Below are positions 34,734-43,855 of a stretch of 64,000 nt of DNA, one piece after another. Both the position numbers and the translations under genes were made by a program. Position 1 is the stretch's first letter; every line of letters starts with the position of its first letter. The DNA is from Flavobacteriales bacterium UBA4466. GTDB taxonomy: Bacteria; Bacteroidota; Bacteroidia; Flavobacteriales_D; Crocinitomicaceae. The notes below the pieces were generated by a model, which did not search any database, was not told where the DNA came from, and saw only the letters and a program-made list of their open reading frames with translations. The stretch is taken from positions 259,005 through 323,004 of the forward strand of contig CAJJBE010000005.1 in the NCBI GenBank assembly GCA_905182335.1, read 5' to 3'.

Positions 34734-37004
34734 ATGAAGGGGTTCTTATTTTTAATTACATGTGCCATTGCTTTAAGTAATTTAGCTCAACAGCTATGTC
34801 CAATAATACCAACACCTTCGATTTATGAGGTAAATAAAGGAGAGTTATACATTGTAGATAAGTTGTTCCTAGACTACTCTTTTATCCCTCAGAATATTTC
34901 TGAATTCTTAAGAAATGAATTGAATATACAATTCAATATCGCTTTAGAGCAGGAAAAAGATGATCCTAAAATTATTTTTTCGAGAATATCTAATGTTCCT
35001 AAGACCTACTATTCGATTACTATTAATGATAATATTGAGATTCAGTATAATTCAGACGCAAGTTGCTTTTATGCCGTTAATTCTTTACTTCAGCTTATAA
35101 ATGGAGAGCAGGGAAAATGGAATATAAAGAAATCTAAAGTGATTGATTCACCTAAGTTTGAGTGGCGCGGGTTACACCTCGATGTCAGCCGGCACTTCTT
35201 TTCAGTAGATGAGGTCAAGAAGTTCATCGATATTATGGCAATGTACAAATTCAATACCTTTCATTGGCACTTAACAGACGACCAAGGTTGGAGAATTGAA
35301 ATTAAGCAATATCCGAAACTAACTGAAATTGGGGCTTATCGAGATAGTACAGTCTATGGGCATTACAGTCGATCACCAAGGTCTTATACAGTCGAAAATT
35401 ATGGGGGGTTTTATACGCAAGAAGAAATTAAAGATGTCGTTACTTATGCACAATCTAAATATGTTACCATCGTACCTGAAATTGAAATGCCCGGGCATAG
35501 TAGGGCTGCATTATCTGCTTATCCAGAGCTGTCCTGTGATGGAGTAATAAAGTCTGTTCCTGGCTTATGGGGTGTTTTTGATGATATTTATTGTTCAAAG
35601 GAAGAGTCAATCATTTTTATGCAAAATGTACTGGAGGAGGTTATTGAGTTATTCCCTTCTGAATACATTCATATTGGGGGGGATGAAGCTCCAAAAATAA
35701 GATGGAAATCTTGTTCTAATTGTCAACAAGTGATTAAATCGAAAGGATTAAAAGATGAATATGAACTTCAGAGTTATTTCATAAAACGTATGGATCGGTT
35801 TTTAACTGAAAAAGGAAAAAAGCTAATAGGTTGGGATGAAATCCTGGAGGGTGGCCTTTCACCTAATGCTGCAGTAATGTCTTGGCGAGGTGATAAAGGA
35901 GGGAAAGAAGCGGCATCTCAAGGTCATTATGTTGTCATGTCTCCAAATACACATTGTTATTTTGATTACTATCAAAGTAGTCACCCAGATGAACCTCTTG
36001 CAATTGGTGGTTATTTACCTTTAAAGAAAGTTTACGACTTTAATCCAATTCCAGAAGGGATGAACGATTTTGATGCCGATTATATTCTTGGAGGACAAGC
36101 AAATTTATGGTCTGAGTATATGCCAACAATGTCGCAAGTTGAGTATATGACCTATCCACGTGCACTAGCACTAATTCAAAGTTTATGGTGCTTTTCAAAA
36201 CCAAGTTATGATGATTTTTTATCTGTTTATCTCGCGAAGCACCAAGATTATTTAAATAATCATAAGGTAAATTACGCTAATTCTATTCACTTTCCTCAAT
36301 TAAATATAACAAGAAAAGAAGGTGGCATTAACCTTAATTTTACTGGGGCATATCAAGAATCAAAATTTGATGTTTTATTAGAGTGGTCAAACAATAATCT
36401 TAACCATTCTCTTAACTACCCAAATCTAGGATCACAAGATTCTATTTTTATTCCAAAAGCAAATAATTCCAAACGATCATATTTAAAGGTTAAGGTAAAT
36501 TCTATGTCTAATTCTGTGGAGGCGAATTATAATTTTGTGGTCACAGATGAGCTAGGTGCGAAAGTAGAATTAGTGACTCCGGCTCATCCAAAATATAATA
36601 ACAATGGAAGCTTAAATTTAGTTGATGGAGTATGTGGCAGAAGACCTTGGAAGGGTAGTGAGTGGCTCGGATTTAATACCAATCGTGTAGAATTCATCAT
36701 CGACTTAGAAGAAAAGAAGAAGGTAAGCGGTTTAGGAATTGGATTTTTAGAAGACAATGGCTCTTGGATATACTTACCTGAAAAAATACAAGTATTTAAG
36801 TCTAAGGATAAAGCCACTTGGAAAAGTACGAGTAAAGTTGACTTAAAAGATTGTGAAACACCTTTCTATAATCACGAATTCCACTTTAAAGGAAAATCAC
36901 GTTATCTTAAAATTGTAGTTTATGCAATAGACTTAATTCCAGAAGGGAAAGATGGAGTCGGACATGTGCCATGGACCTTTATTGATGAAATTGAAATATT
37001 TTGA
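34734..37004 (+). CDS. Beta-N-acetylhexosaminidase, GH20
   Basis: Secreted or periplasmic glycosidase of 756 aa releasing terminal GlcNAc/GalNAc from chitooligosaccharides or glycans. Signal peptide to about 19, a GH20b small domain (about 22-130), then the GH20 barrel (about 135-490) with EWRGLHLDVSRHFF, FHWHLTDDQGWRIEIK and the catalytic Asp-Glu pair in HIGGDEAPKIRW (about 315). A C-terminal discoidin-like carbohydrate-binding region (about 610-756) contains GSEWLGFNTNRVEF. No T9SS signal is present. Its stop overlaps the cutC start region (TGATG), suggesting an operon. Confidence 0.93.
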   Translation: MKGFLFLITCAIALSNLAQQLCPIIPTPSIYEVNKGELYIVDKLFLDYSFIPQNISEFLRNELNIQFNIALEQEKDDPKIIFSRISNVPKTYYSITINDNIEIQYNSDASCFYAVNSLLQLINGEQGKWNIKKSKVIDSPKFEWRGLHLDVSRHFFSVDEVKKFIDIMAMYKFNTFHWHLTDDQGWRIEIKQYPKLTEIGAYRDSTVYGHYSRSPRSYTVENYGGFYTQEEIKDVVTYAQSKYVTIVPEIEMPGHSRAALSAYPELSCDGVIKSVPGLWGVFDDIYCSKEESIIFMQNVLEEVIELFPSEYIHIGGDEAPKIRWKSCSNCQQVIKSKGLKDEYELQSYFIKRMDRFLTEKGKKLIGWDEILEGGLSPNAAVMSWRGDKGGKEAASQGHYVVMSPNTHCYFDYYQSSHPDEPLAIGGYLPLKKVYDFNPIPEGMNDFDADYILGGQANLWSEYMPTMSQVEYMTYPRALALIQSLWCFSKPSYDDFLSVYLAKHQDYLNNHKVNYANSIHFPQLNITRKEGGINLNFTGAYQESKFDVLLEWSNNNLNHSLNYPNLGSQDSIFIPKANNSKRSYLKVKVNSMSNSVEANYNFVVTDELGAKVELVTPAHPKYNNNGSLNLVDGVCGRRPWKGSEWLGFNTNRVEFIIDLEEKKKVSGLGIGFLEDNGSWIYLPEKIQVFKSKDKATWKSTSKVDLKDCETPFYNHEFHFKGKSRYLKIVVYAIDLIPEGKDGVGHVPWTFIDEIEIF

Positions 37005-37705
37005 TGCTTATGAAACTAGAACTGTGCGCAGCTTCAATTGAGGCAATTAAAATCGCAAAAGAGTTAAATTTTGATAGAATAGAATTGTGCCAAAACTTAG
37101 AGCAAGGTGGTATAACGCCATCACTAGGGTTGATTGATTATGCTTTGGCATATGGAGTAGAGACGCATGTACTTATTCGACCTAGGGTAGGGGGGTTTAT
37201 TTACAATTGCGACGAAATAGAAATAATCATTAGAGATATTCTTGTATGTAGTGAACTTGGAGTACACGGAGTTGTAATTGGAGCCCTTGATGAATTCGGT
37301 GAAATCCATAAAGGAGTAGTTACATTAATGTTAGAAAAGGCAAAAGGTATGGAGGTTACCTTTCACCGTGCTTTTGATGATACAGTGAATTATAAAAGGT
37401 CGATAGACATCCTTATTGAATTAGGTGTAAAACGTTTGCTTTCTTCGGGATTGGGTTCAAATGTAGAGCTAGGAATGAATAACCTTAAGGGAATGGTGGA
37501 CTATGCTGAAGGTAGAATTGAAATTATGACAGGAGGAGGAGTTAACTTGAGTAATATTTCGAAAATTGCTAAGGAGGTTAAGCCGGATGCTATTCATTTT
37601 TCGGGAACACAAAAGTTTGTTCTCGATAAAAATTCAATGTTCTCAGAGACGATATTAAAACTCAATAAGGAAAAGGTAAAAAAACTGCAAAAAGCAGTAA
37701 TTTAG
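37004..37705 (+). CDS. cutC: CutC-family TIM-barrel protein
   Basis: A cytoplasmic (beta/alpha)8 protein of about 233 aa, named for a copper phenotype in E. coli, but whose biochemical role is unsettled. Signatures are LELCAASIEAIKIA, RIELCQNLEQGGITPS, HVLIRPRVGGF, GVVIGALDEFGEIH, VTFHRAFD and the closing IHFSGTQ. The ATG at 37004 overlaps the GH20 stop; a second ATG at 37010 gives MKLELCAAS and is equally good. Co-transcription with GH20 recalls other bacteria where CutC sits beside sugar-degradation genes. Its stop overlaps by four bases the stop of the convergent nucleoside phosphorylase gene. Confidence 0.9.
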   Translation: MLMKLELCAASIEAIKIAKELNFDRIELCQNLEQGGITPSLGLIDYALAYGVETHVLIRPRVGGFIYNCDEIEIIIRDILVCSELGVHGVVIGALDEFGEIHKGVVTLMLEKAKGMEVTFHRAFDDTVNYKRSIDILIELGVKRLLSSGLGSNVELGMNNLKGMVDYAEGRIEIMTGGGVNLSNISKIAKEVKPDAIHFSGTQKFVLDKNSMFSETILKLNKEKVKKLQKAVI

Positions 37706-38565
37706 ATACGTCCTAATACGTATTTGATAAGTTTAATCATTTCATCATTATATCCTGCTGAAAACTCTTCTTTAGGACGATTAGCAATACCAAGACAGAT
37801 TGTAGCACAATTATGTCCTAATGCTTTTCCTACTGCGAATAAAGCAGAGCTTTCCATTTCAAAATTGACAATTCTATGATGACCAGACCTAAAAGCTGTC
37901 AATTGTTCGTTGATTTTAGAAACTTTATTTTTTAATCTTAATTGCCTTCCTTGGGGACCATAAAATCCACTTGAGGTTACTGTAATTCCATTAATTGTCT
38001 GATCAGAGCTCATTTTGTCTTTGAGTATTTGTGAAGTCTTAGCTAAGTAAGGTTTTATTAATTTGGGTAGATCAACCTGAAATAAGATATCGTTTTTTAA
38101 TCGTTCTTCTTCTTCCGTAAATGTGATGTCATAAAAATGAGCAATATTATCTAAGCCAAATGCGTATGTAGAAAGTATATATGAATGTATAGGGACTTCT
38201 GGCTGTAAAATACCACAAGTTCCAATTCGTATTATATCTAATGCTGTGAAATCTTGTTTATCTGTTCGATTTTTTAAGTTAATATTAACCAATGCATCCA
38301 ATTCACTAATTGTAATGTCAATATTATCTGTTCCAATTCCTGTAGATAATACTGAAATACGCTTCCCTTGATAGATTCCAGTTTTACAGACAAATTCGCG
38401 GTGTTGAGAGGAATGCTCTATAGAGTCGAATAGAGAGGCTGCTAGATGTACACGATTTTGATCACCAACAAGTATAATCTTATTAGCAATATTTTCAGGA
38501 GAAAAGCCTAAGTGGTAAACATTACCATTCTTATCAAGGACTAATTCTGTAGGCGGATATTGCAT
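37702..38565 (-). CDS. Nucleoside phosphorylase (uridine phosphorylase-like)
   Basis: A 287-aa member of the PNP/UDP phosphorylase superfamily, expected to split nucleosides with phosphate in salvage. Visible motifs include KIILVGDQNRVHLAA (phosphate-binding region), STGIGTDNIDI, IRIGTCGILQPEVPI and NFEMESSALFAVGKALGH, the last carrying the Met-Glu that binds the ribose. The long insertion in the middle fits Bacteroidota homologues; base specificity is not readable. It could salvage nucleosides produced by the extracellular locus at 8-15.7 kb, though the two are unlinked. Convergent, overlapping stop with cutC. Confidence 0.9.
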   Translation of the reverse strand: MQYPPTELVLDKNGNVYHLGFSPENIANKIILVGDQNRVHLAASLFDSIEHSSQHREFVCKTGIYQGKRISVLSTGIGTDNIDITISELDALVNINLKNRTDKQDFTALDIIRIGTCGILQPEVPIHSYILSTYAFGLDNIAHFYDITFTEEEERLKNDILFQVDLPKLIKPYLAKTSQILKDKMSSDQTINGITVTSSGFYGPQGRQLRLKNKVSKINEQLTAFRSGHHRIVNFEMESSALFAVGKALGHNCATICLGIANRPKEEFSAGYNDEMIKLIKYVLGRI

Positions 38566-38611
38566 GTATTTTATTTTTACTTATGTAAAAATAACCTTTT
38601 GCATTAGAACA

Positions 38612-38642
38612 GAAAAAAAGCGGCACCAAAAGATGACGCTTT
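38612..38642 (-). terminator. Probable intrinsic terminator of the DUF4197 gene
   Basis: On the reverse strand AAAGCG pairs with CGCTTT across a 14-base loop and is followed by seven T residues. The stem is short, so confidence is moderate. Confidence 0.5.
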
Positions 38643-38663
38643 ATATATTTCTTTGACTGATGA

Positions 38664-39416
38664 CTATTTCCCGATACTTCCAAATACTTTTTGAAGTATA
38701 TCCGTAACTCTAGCTATAGGGTCTTTCCTGATCTTGTTTTCTTCTTGTTCTACCATATAGAATAATCCAATAATTGCACGTTCTGTAACATATTGAGTCA
38801 AATCTGGATTTAATTTTTCACCTCCTGTAAAAGTCATTGCTGAGTTATATTTAGTGATGATTGGATTCCAGTACTTTGTTAGTTGTACTTTAGAAATTGC
38901 AGCATCAACCTTAGGAGAGAATGTGTTAACTAAAGCTTCAGTCGTATTGTCCTTTAAAAATTTAGTAGCAGCTCCATTGCCACCATTAAGAATAGAGAAG
39001 CCATCTTTGATACTCATGTTAAGGATAGCATTCTTGAAAATGGGTAAGGCTTCTTTACTTGCTTCTTCTGCAGCTCTATTTAGTGTAGTTTCAAACTGTT
39101 CAATCTTACCATCTAACCCCCAATTTAGTGCTTTTTGCTTCACTTTAAGCGCCTCTTCTGGAAACGGCAATACTATTGCGCTATTTTTCAAGAAGCCATC
39201 TGTTACAGAGGTTAAATTAACGGAGTTTGTAATTCCTATACTCAAAGCTTCTTTCAATCCTGAGATAACTTCACCGTTAGATAATACTTGAGTATTAGAA
39301 GTGCTTACTGCTGACGGATCAATATCTGATATTATATCCGCTGCACCTTGAAGAACTCCACAGGATATAAGTGTAAAGGCTGTAGCAATTATAAATGGAA
39401 TAAATATTTTTTTCAT
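38664..39416 (-). CDS. DUF4197-domain lipoprotein
   Basis: A 250-aa exported protein. The N-terminus MKKIFIPFIIATAFTLISCG has a clear lipobox (LISC), so it is anchored in a membrane, probably the outer one. The rest matches the widespread DUF4197 family: a conserved GLKEALSIGITNSVNLTS opening, AAEEASKEALPIFKNAI, MSIKDGFSILNGG and ALVNTFSPKVDAAI helices and the closing RDP-like KDPIARVTDILQKVFG. The function is not known. It follows the large T9SS type B gene on the same strand with a 60-bp gap that contains a weak hairpin (39449-39465). Confidence 0.88.
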   Translation of the reverse strand: MKKIFIPFIIATAFTLISCGVLQGAADIISDIDPSAVSTSNTQVLSNGEVISGLKEALSIGITNSVNLTSVTDGFLKNSAIVLPFPEEALKVKQKALNWGLDGKIEQFETTLNRAAEEASKEALPIFKNAILNMSIKDGFSILNGGNGAATKFLKDNTTEALVNTFSPKVDAAISKVQLTKYWNPIITKYNSAMTFTGGEKLNPDLTQYVTERAIIGLFYMVEQEENKIRKDPIARVTDILQKVFGSIGK

Positions 39417-39476
39417 TTTAGGCTATTTAGTTCAAGCTTAATAAGTATTTATCTTTTTAAGATAAGTTTAAGTGTG

Positions 39477-42128
39477 TTATTTTATAATAGAAACAGAGCC
39501 TGTAAATACTTTTTTATCATCATTGTACGGACTTTTCACTTTCGCTACCCATGCATATGCTCCGGCTTGAATAATCTTTCCGTTGAAAGTACCATCCCAA
39601 CCCATAGAAGGATCATGATTCTCCCATATAACTTGTCCCCAACGATTAAATATAGTTAATTCAAATCCGTAGACATCAATTCCTGAAATCTCGGGTTTCC
39701 AATATTGATTAAATTCATCACCATCAGGGGTAAATGTATTTGGCGCAAAAAATAAGATATCTTCTACAACATTCATAAGGTAAGTAATTGAATCTATACA
39801 TCCTTGATTAGTGGTAACAATTAAAGTAACCGGATAAGTGCCAGACTCCTCCGGAAATACAAATACTGGTTCAGAAGAACTGCTATTCATAGGGTCAGAG
39901 TATATACTTGTCCATTGCCAATCAACAACATCTACAGAAGATTTATCCTGCATATAAATAGTTGTTTCATATATTGTTGCTGGATTATCAGAGAAATTAA
40001 AGTCTGCAGTTGGAGAAGGTTTTACTTCAATGAAATTTTCCAAAGTATCAGAGTATACACATCCAAAAATAGAAGTGGTACTAATAGTAATTGTATGAAA
40101 TCCTATTTGGTCATAAAAATGAGAAGTAGGGTCGCTTCCGTTTACAATAGCATTGTCGAAATTTCCAAATTCCCAAAAGGTTGATGCAATTTCAGCGGAA
40201 TTTGTTGAAGTATTATAGAAATAGAATGTATCAGGAACACATTTTTCATACTCATCTGCAGTTGCACTTGGATCAATAGGTGTTGGCAAATTGATCATTG
40301 TACATTGCTGATCTGTAGGGGACCCACATAATTCTGATAATTCTACACAGAATTCTGTTTGGGTGAATTCTGGATCAACCGTGATTTGATCTCCTGTACC
40401 AATTTGGCTTCCATTTTCGAACCAAGTAAATATATATGTAGATGAACCTCCACTACCATTAACAGATAGCAAGATGTCGTCTTCAGGGCATATTTGTGTT
40501 TCTGGGGTAAGAAAGTCTATTGATAAAGATGGCGGTTCACTAAGGACCCCATTAATGGTAATAGTACATCCATTTGAATCAGTCACAGTTACTGTATGTG
40601 TACCAAAATAAAGATCATTAGCCATATTAGACGTAGATGATGAATTATTCCAAGAATAATTATAAGGAGCAGTTCCTTGTGTCACTATTATTTCAATCAT
40701 TCCATCATTTGCACTGTTACAACTAACATCCGATTGAGAAGAAATGACTCCAGCCAAAGCCGCAACTTCACTTACGGTTACATTAATTACATCAAAACAT
40801 CCAATATCAGAAGTGATTACACAACTATAATTCCCAGCTAAAAGTCCTGTTGCTGTTTGTGTAGTCTGCATCACTGGATCATCCCATTGATAGGTGACAT
40901 TCCCTAAAACAGGAAGCATCTCGGCAAATGCTGTTCCATTATTACCACCTTGGCAAGACACCTCAGCTGTGCTTCCTTGAAACTGAGCTGGTGTATCAAA
41001 AACTGTTATGTTCGCTGATCCAAAGCAACCATTAGAATCAGTTATAGTCACTTGATAATTTCCAGCAGAAACGCCATTAACTGTTTGAGTTGTTACTCCT
41101 AACGTTGGCCAATCAAAAATGTACGGAGCTGTTCCAGTTATTGGTGATGCGGTTACTGAGCCATTTCCGGAAGAGCAAATTTCATCAACGGCACTTGCTG
41201 AAACTGATGCGCTGGTAATTGAGACCCATGATGTGTCAGAAATTCCAACAGCACCACTTCCACATGTCGAGCCTTGTAAAAAGTATCCTATTGGTCCAGG
41301 TACTGTTGGTGTAACAGAAAGTATCCCTGCGTTATAAGGAAATGATTGCCCTAATGTATTCCCCCATTCAATTACTGATTGTGGTGTAAATCGATACCCT
41401 TCATTATTTGTAACCCATTGAGTATTGTTTCTTCCTGGTACTGTAATTGCATCTATTCCTCCTGGACCATGAAGTCCATGCACTGCGTTTCCTGAGTTCC
41501 ATCCAGTACAAAGTGGTTTATTTGAAATGTGTGTTTCAACTAAATTGGTTGTTTCATATAAAATAATTTGACTTGAATATAAGTCAGCTGTACAACTAAA
41601 CATAGGTACATTACTCCAGGTAACAGTTAACCTTCTAAAAGGGGCCATACCATAAACTTGATAGTTTACACTACCACCTGAAGCTGGATTAATATCTTGC
41701 CATGGACCCATTACTGCATTTTGTGGAACAAGTCCTGTGTTTGGAATTGGAGTTGTTACCCACGTACCAGAGCCAGCAGCTGTGAATGTTATAAAATTAT
41801 TTGCACCTATGATGAACTGTGAATATGTTGTTCCGTAGAAGCAAAAATCAAACCCAATATTAATCATACCGGATTGACCATCATCACTTAGAGAAATAGT
41901 AGTTCCACCAATAAAAGAATCTGGGTTGTAAGGTATTATTCCTGTAGTATATGGATCTGGATTACCAATAGCACCAATATTTGCACAATCTTCGATTGTA
42001 ACTGTATTTCCAAAGCAAACAGCCGCATCTGTACCAACGCAAATATTACCTGGAGCTTGTGCGAAAACGAAACTTGGAACGATAGCTAAAAAGATAGCCA
42101 AAATTTGATATGTCTTATGATTTTTCAT
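39477..42128 (-). CDS. SprB-repeat, PKD-containing surface protein with T9SS type B sorting domain
   Basis: A large exported adhesin-like protein of 883 aa. The signal peptide MKNHKTYQILAIFLAIVPSFVFAQ begins at 42128; the frame is open further to 42305, but that extension has no export signal. A beta-rich N-terminal domain (about 20-305) is followed by at least three SprB-type repeats of about 80 residues, each ending VTITDSNGCF, VTVTDSNGCT or similar, then PKD-like domains, and a C-terminal gliding-motility-associated (type B) sorting domain with NTFTPDGDEFNQYW and FNRWGQVIWEN. It is likely surface displayed and may help adhesion or gliding. The partner PorP/SprF gene usual beside type B proteins is not seen. 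Confidence 0.88.
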   Translation of the reverse strand: MKNHKTYQILAIFLAIVPSFVFAQAPGNICVGTDAAVCFGNTVTIEDCANIGAIGNPDPYTTGIIPYNPDSFIGGTTISLSDDGQSGMINIGFDFCFYGTTYSQFIIGANNFITFTAAGSGTWVTTPIPNTGLVPQNAVMGPWQDINPASGGSVNYQVYGMAPFRRLTVTWSNVPMFSCTADLYSSQIILYETTNLVETHISNKPLCTGWNSGNAVHGLHGPGGIDAITVPGRNNTQWVTNNEGYRFTPQSVIEWGNTLGQSFPYNAGILSVTPTVPGPIGYFLQGSTCGSGAVGISDTSWVSITSASVSASAVDEICSSGNGSVTASPITGTAPYIFDWPTLGVTTQTVNGVSAGNYQVTITDSNGCFGSANITVFDTPAQFQGSTAEVSCQGGNNGTAFAEMLPVLGNVTYQWDDPVMQTTQTATGLLAGNYSCVITSDIGCFDVINVTVSEVAALAGVISSQSDVSCNSANDGMIEIIVTQGTAPYNYSWNNSSSTSNMANDLYFGTHTVTVTDSNGCTITINGVLSEPPSLSIDFLTPETQICPEDDILLSVNGSGGSSTYIFTWFENGSQIGTGDQITVDPEFTQTEFCVELSELCGSPTDQQCTMINLPTPIDPSATADEYEKCVPDTFYFYNTSTNSAEIASTFWEFGNFDNAIVNGSDPTSHFYDQIGFHTITISTTSIFGCVYSDTLENFIEVKPSPTADFNFSDNPATIYETTIYMQDKSSVDVVDWQWTSIYSDPMNSSSSEPVFVFPEESGTYPVTLIVTTNQGCIDSITYLMNVVEDILFFAPNTFTPDGDEFNQYWKPEISGIDVYGFELTIFNRWGQVIWENHDPSMGWDGTFNGKIIQAGAYAWVAKVKSPYNDDKKVFTGSVSIIK

Positions 42129-42345
42129 TAGTGAATTAGTTGTATTATATATGCTAGACGCAGTAGTTTTTATATTAGTTGCCGCTCTACGATAAAAGAG
42201 GGTCTTTTTTGAAAAAAAGAGGCTTATATTTAGCGAATTTACCATTGTAATATTAGATAAAAAATATGGTTTGACCCTATTAATGTGTGTTTTGTAAGAA
42301 TTCAATGATATTCCATTTAATATGAAATTAAGTTCAAAAAATATT

Positions 42346-42353
42346 TACTTTTG
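42346..42353 (+). promoter_or_regulatory. Putative -7 promoter box (TACTTTTG) of gdhA
   Basis: Exact TAnnTTTG match, about 30 bp before the ATG. No convincing -33 TTG is seen. Confidence 0.45.
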
Positions 42354-42382
42354 TATAATTAGAAATAAACCTTATTTAAAAG

Positions 42383-43738
42383 ATGTCGAATAAATATCAA
42401 GTTGAGATTGATGCTTTCATGGATAAAGTGAAAGCAACGAATGGGCACGAAACTGAATTTTTACAAGCTGTTCTTGAAGTAGCAGAGGCTGTAATTCCAG
42501 TAATTGAACAGAATCCTAGATATAAGGAGGCGAAAATACTTGAGCGTATGGTTGAGCCAGAGCGAACCTTAATGTTCAGAGTTCCTTGGATTGACGACAA
42601 TGGCGGAGTACATGTGAATAGAGGTTACAGAGTTGAATTTAACTCAGCTATTGGACCATATAAAGGTGGATTAAGGTTTCATCCTTCTGTTAACTTATCA
42701 ATTCTTAAGTTTTTAGGCTTTGAGCAAGTTTTTAAAAACTCTTTAACAACATTGCCTATGGGTGGTGGTAAAGGTGGTTCTGACTTTAATCCTAAAGGTA
42801 AATCTGATAATGAGGTAATGAAGTTTTGTCAATCATTCATGACTGAACTTTTCCGTCATATAGGAGCTAATACAGATGTTCCTGCTGGAGACATTGGCGT
42901 TGGTGGTCGTGAGATTGGTTACATGTTTGGACAATACAAAAGAATTCGTAATGAATTCGTTGGTGTTTTAACCGGTAAAGGATTGAATTGGGGTGGATCT
43001 TTAATTCGCACCGAAGCAACTGGCTATGGAACGGTTTATTTTGCAAAAGAAATGTTAGCTACCAAGAGTGATTCATTTAAAGGGAAGGAAGTTGTTATTT
43101 CTGGATCTGGAAATGTTGCACAGTATGCTTTAGAGAAGGTATTGCATTTAGGAGGTAAAGTTTTAACTGTTTCAGATTCTTCCGGATATGTTTATTCGTC
43201 TGAGGGTTTCAATTCGGAGCATTTAGCTTTTTTAATGGAGTTAAAAAATATAAGAAGAGGTCGGGTCAAAGAAATTGCTGATAAATATGATAGTTTCAAA
43301 TTTGTAGAAGGCAAACGTCCTTGGGAAATAAAAGCTGATGTTGCACTTCCATGTGCTACTCAAAATGAGTTGAATGGTGAAGAAGCTGCTATGCTTATTT
43401 CAAATGGTGTTGTGTGTGTTGCAGAAGGCGCTAACATGCCAACTACTCCAGAGGCAATTGAAGCATTTCAAGAGGCAGGTGTTCTTTTCTCTCCAGGAAA
43501 AGCGTCAAATGCAGGTGGTGTAGCTACTTCAGGTTTAGAAATGTCTCAAAATTCAATGAGATATAACTGGACGAGAGAAGAGGTGGATGAAAAATTACAT
43601 AGTATCATGGTCTCTATTCATGAAGCTTGTGTGAAATATGGTGAAAATGAGGATGGCTCAGTAGATTACGTGAGAGGAGCAAATATTGCTGGTTTCGTAA
43701 AAGTTGCTGATTCTATGATCGATCAAGGTATCGTTTAA
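42383..43738 (+). CDS. gdhA: NADP-type glutamate dehydrogenase
   Basis: Catalyses reductive amination of 2-oxoglutarate to glutamate, the cytoplasmic ammonium assimilation step. At 451 aa it is of the hexameric small type. Signatures are RVPWIDDNGGVHVNRGYRVEF, GPYKGGLRFHPSVN, the active-site Lys loop PMGGGKGGSDFNPKGK, DVPAGDIGVGGREIG and VVISGSGNVAQYA for nucleotide binding. NADP preference follows from family resemblance to gdhA of enterics. It is monocistronic, with a promoter box upstream and a strong terminator at 43757-43792. Confidence 0.96.
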   Translation: MSNKYQVEIDAFMDKVKATNGHETEFLQAVLEVAEAVIPVIEQNPRYKEAKILERMVEPERTLMFRVPWIDDNGGVHVNRGYRVEFNSAIGPYKGGLRFHPSVNLSILKFLGFEQVFKNSLTTLPMGGGKGGSDFNPKGKSDNEVMKFCQSFMTELFRHIGANTDVPAGDIGVGGREIGYMFGQYKRIRNEFVGVLTGKGLNWGGSLIRTEATGYGTVYFAKEMLATKSDSFKGKEVVISGSGNVAQYALEKVLHLGGKVLTVSDSSGYVYSSEGFNSEHLAFLMELKNIRRGRVKEIADKYDSFKFVEGKRPWEIKADVALPCATQNELNGEEAAMLISNGVVCVAEGANMPTTPEAIEAFQEAGVLFSPGKASNAGGVATSGLEMSQNSMRYNWTREEVDEKLHSIMVSIHEACVKYGENEDGSVDYVRGANIAGFVKVADSMIDQGIV

Positions 43739-43756
43739 TTTCAATTAATACATTTT

Positions 43757-43792
43757 AAAAGGTCATCATTATAATAATGGTGACCTTTTTTT
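43757..43792 (+). terminator. Intrinsic terminator of gdhA
   Basis: AAAAGGTCA pairs with TGACCTTTT, extended by one G-T pair and CATTA/TAATG around a TAA loop, followed by a T run. Confidence 0.85.
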
Positions 43793-43827
43793 ATGCGAAA
43801 TATTTAACATGAATGAACGCATTTTAT

Positions 43828-43835
43828 TAGATTTG
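43828..43835 (+). promoter_or_regulatory. Putative -7 promoter box (TAGATTTG) of the E1 gene
   Basis: Exact TAnnTTTG match, 20 bp before the ATG at 43856, just after the gdhA terminator. No -33 TTG is apparent. Confidence 0.4.
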
Positions 43836-43855
43836 TTTAATAGATTATTTGAACT

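Noticed and set aside
38854-39291. 145-codon open frame antisense to the DUF4197 gene
   Set aside because: It is a shadow of a well-supported lipoprotein gene, with no family likeness and low-complexity Ser/Leu-rich composition.
39449-39465. TTATCTT/AAGATAA hairpin between the T9SS type B gene and the DUF4197 gene as a terminator
   Set aside because: Short AT-rich stem without a following T run; it could form by chance.
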